From an uncultured Clostridia bacterium (GTDB lineage: Bacteria > Bacillota > Clostridia > TANB77 > CAG-508), in NCBI GenBank assembly GCA_947629965.1, contig CANRFS010000056.1:1-8616 (forward strand): DNA of 8,616 bases. Reading direction: 5' to 3'. The position numbers and the translations under genes are program-made. This document shows, in pieces, positions 7,006 to 8,616 of the stretch. Under the pieces are notes generated by a model that saw nothing but the letters and a program-made list of their open reading frames with translations, had not been told where the DNA came from and ran no database searches. Each line of letters begins with the position of its first letter. Position 1 is the stretch's first letter.

Positions 7006-7043
7006 CTCCAACATAAAATAAATATGATAAATAAAAATTGGAG
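7006..7043 (+). promoter_or_regulatory. Possible anti-Shine-Dalgarno pairing in the leader of the 366-residue protein gene
   Basis: CTCCAA (7006-7011) is the exact reverse complement of TTGGAG (7038-7043), which contains the ribosome binding site of the gene starting at 7054. A six-base stem with a 26-base AT-rich loop could hide the site. The stem is short and the loop long, so this may be chance. Confidence 0.25.
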
Positions 7044-7053
7044 ATGGATAAAT

Positions 7054-8154
7054 ATGAGTTATGATGACAAAAGAGAAGAAGAAAAAGTTATTGGAAATGA
7101 AACAAAAAATGAACCCGAAGTATGCAAGCTAAATATTCCATATAATAAAGTTGCAATGAGGGTATTAATGGAAAGAAATGGCTTATCAAAAGAAGAAGCA
7201 GAAAAATTTATATTAGAACATGATTTCGATGAAATAGAATCACAGGTTTTTGCAAAACAATCAATAAAATATGTGATTTTAGGAATTAATAAAATATATA
7301 AACGATTTAATGTTGAAGGAAGATCAATTTCTAAGCCATTATTAAATACGGTTTTTACAGGAATATTCGGTAAGATTTTGAGGGACAAGAGCTATAGTAA
7401 ACGTGTATTTGAAGAATCGAAAGAAAAGAACTATATTAAACCTTGGGTGGAATCTCCTGATAGTATTAGAGCAAAAAATATTATAGAAGTATTATCAACT
7501 GTACATGATGGCTGGGTAATGGATAATCAAAAAGGATTTTTTTCAAGAGATAAGAAATATAAACATATGCCAATTGAATTAATAGGATGGAAAGAAGCAA
7601 AAGAATATTTATTATTTGTAGAACCAATTTTAGAGTCAATAGGAATAGAAGTAAATGAATCAGACTTAGAACAAGCATATAATAAAAGAGTAAAACAATT
7701 CTTTTTAGATAAAGATATAAAGTCTGAAGATGATTTAATAGATCAAATTTCAAAAGGAACGGAATTTTATCCAGCATTAAATGGGCAAGAAGATGTAATA
7801 GAAGCCTTATCTGATAAGAAATTTGTAGAAGAAAGCATCATTTCGCAAATTAAAGGAAAAGGAATTGGAAGTGTAGATAGCGTTAGAAAAGGTATAATTG
7901 TAGAACAAATTGTAAAAGGTTCGCCAGACAGTCTTAATGAAGATGCAAAAAAATTAACAGAAGATGAAGTTTTATTAGTAGAAAGTCTAATAGATGAGAA
8001 AAATAGAAATTTAGAAGAGGAATATAATGAATTAACAGAAAAAGAAAGAGCTATTCAAAGAATTAAAAAGAAAATCGAACTTCATAAAATATTAAGCGAA
8101 AAAGTTAGAAAACTTAGAGAAGAACAAGAGAATAAGGCAAACACACAAAGATAG
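7054..8154 (+). CDS. Uncharacterised protein with a C-terminal coiled coil
   Basis: I do not recognise the family. The protein has 366 residues from ATG 7054, chosen because GGAG (7040-7043) lies ten bases upstream. The in-frame ATG at 7024 has no ribosome binding site. No signal peptide or membrane segment is evident, so it is probably cytoplasmic. The first 25 residues are acidic and probably disordered. Residues 28-60 form an amphipathic helical region with LSKEEAEKF. The most conserved-looking part is about 141-198: LSTVHDGWV, KHMPIELIGW and VEPILESIGI. A highly charged helix, probably a coiled coil, spans about 305-362. The next gene's ribosome binding site overlaps this stop codon, so the two are very likely translated from one mRNA. 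Confidence 0.8.
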   Translation: MSYDDKREEEKVIGNETKNEPEVCKLNIPYNKVAMRVLMERNGLSKEEAEKFILEHDFDEIESQVFAKQSIKYVILGINKIYKRFNVEGRSISKPLLNTVFTGIFGKILRDKSYSKRVFEESKEKNYIKPWVESPDSIRAKNIIEVLSTVHDGWVMDNQKGFFSRDKKYKHMPIELIGWKEAKEYLLFVEPILESIGIEVNESDLEQAYNKRVKQFFLDKDIKSEDDLIDQISKGTEFYPALNGQEDVIEALSDKKFVEESIISQIKGKGIGSVDSVRKGIIVEQIVKGSPDSLNEDAKKLTEDEVLLVESLIDEKNRNLEEEYNELTEKERAIQRIKKKIELHKILSEKVRKLREEQENKANTQR

Positions 8155-8164
8155 GGAGGAATAT

Positions 8165-8491
8165 ATGACAAATCTACCATACATGCAAAAAAATAACTTG
8201 ATAACTCGCATAAAACAATTCTTTAGGAAACTATTTTATAAAAAAGAAAAAAATACTAAAAAAGAAGAAATGATAGAAACAATAAAACAAAATGATTTTA
8301 GAGAAAGTATAGAAACACAAGTTAAGAACAATTATTTAAAAGAAGAAAAAAAACAGCTTATTGAATCTATCGAAAAAAATCCTAATTTATTATATAATTT
8401 ATCCCTTAGTAGGTTAGAAAATTTGGAAAATTATTATGATGAATTAATTGAACAAGATAAATTAGAATTAAAAAAAATTGGATACTTTTGA
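8165..8491 (+). CDS. Small charged helical protein of unknown function
   Basis: The protein has 108 residues, with no membrane segment and no motif that I recognise. It begins with a basic amphipathic stretch (about 10-32: LITRIKQFFRKLFYKK) that could touch membrane or nucleic acid. The rest is rich in Lys and Glu and predicted helical, ending in a leucine-rich heptad-like segment (about 75-103). The ribosome binding site GGGAGGA (8154-8160) overlaps the last base of the upstream stop codon, and the ATG is ten bases after that stop, so it is translationally close to the 366-residue gene. A joint role is inferred from this spacing only. Confidence 0.75.
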   Translation: MTNLPYMQKNNLITRIKQFFRKLFYKKEKNTKKEEMIETIKQNDFRESIETQVKNNYLKEEKKQLIESIEKNPNLLYNLSLSRLENLENYYDELIEQDKLELKKIGYF

Positions 8492-8565
8492 TTTAATAAG
8501 ATTTTGAGAATTATGCTACACTTCACAATTAATAATATGTAATATGTAAAAAATTGACAATTTTG

Positions 8566-8594
8566 TTGTAATTTAGATATTTATAAAGTATAAT
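8566..8594 (+). promoter_or_regulatory. Promoter for a gene beyond the window end
   Basis: TTGTAA (8566-8571) and a perfect TATAAT (8589-8594) are separated by 17 bases. The region lies 75 bases after the last stop codon and faces the window edge. No start codon with a ribosome binding site follows before 8616. A second -35-like TTGACA (8554-8559) lies just upstream, 18 bases before a poorer TATTTA. Confidence 0.65.
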
Positions 8595-8616
8595 GTATCT
8601 ATCCTTTTCATAAAGG

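Noticed and set aside
7024..7053. Upstream ATG as start of the 366-residue protein
   Set aside because: No ribosome binding site precedes it, while GGAG lies ten bases before ATG 7054.
7059..7388. Antisense open frame of 109 codons
   Set aside because: It lies fully inside the 366-residue gene on the other strand, has no ribosome binding site or family motif, and its composition is that of a reverse-complement shadow.
8554..8583. TTGACA with TATTTA as the main promoter at the window end
   Set aside because: The -10 is poor. The nearby TTGTAA/TATAAT pair with a 17-base spacer is a better match, so TTGACA is noted only as a possible second -35.

Overview
The window is AT-rich, with coding biased to AT-ending codons, strong AGGAG-type ribosome binding sites, a Gram-positive LexA box and sigma-A-like promoters. 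This points to a low-GC member of the Bacillota, most likely an uncultured clostridial lineage; that placement is inference. All genes lie on the + strand and are tightly packed, and no stretch over 300 bases lacks a gene. I see no tRNA, rRNA, CRISPR array or insertion sequence.

Layout. A small three-helix membrane protein (23-364) ends at a strong hairpin terminator (385-422). A housekeeping cluster follows: methionyl-tRNA synthetase (metG, 484-2070), a thymidylate kinase-like enzyme (2086-2757) and a NadD-like nucleotidyltransferase (2799-3317). After a hairpin spacer comes a GltD-like Fe-S/FAD/NADPH oxidoreductase (3376-4632) spread over three reading frames. Next are an SOS-controlled Y-family polymerase (dinB, 4685-5887, LexA box 4651-4664 inside a consensus promoter), a membrane-anchored PrsA-like parvulin foldase (5974-6978), and two unrecognised genes that look co-transcribed (7054-8154 and 8165-8491). 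The window ends just after a promoter (8566-8594) for a gene lying beyond it.

Main observation. The GltD-like gene needs three +1 frame changes to encode a normal full-length protein (417 residues). All three are the same event: one extra C directly in front of a glycine GGN codon, so that the codon met in frame is CGG (3592-3594, 3761-3763, 4128-4130). By my reading, CGG is used in frame nowhere else in the window; the other CGG trinucleotides all straddle codons. Each site lies in a conserved cofactor motif: the second Fe-S cysteine cluster, the end of the FAD-binding glycine motif, and the NADPH-binding glycine motif. The rest of the gene is undamaged. Random decay fits poorly. Programmed +1 recoding at an unassigned or starved CGG codon (reading C-GGN as one glycine) is the most interesting explanation; a systematic sequencing or assembly artefact is the main rival.

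The remaining genes serve translation, nucleotide and cofactor supply, DNA damage tolerance and extracytoplasmic protein folding, and need not act together.
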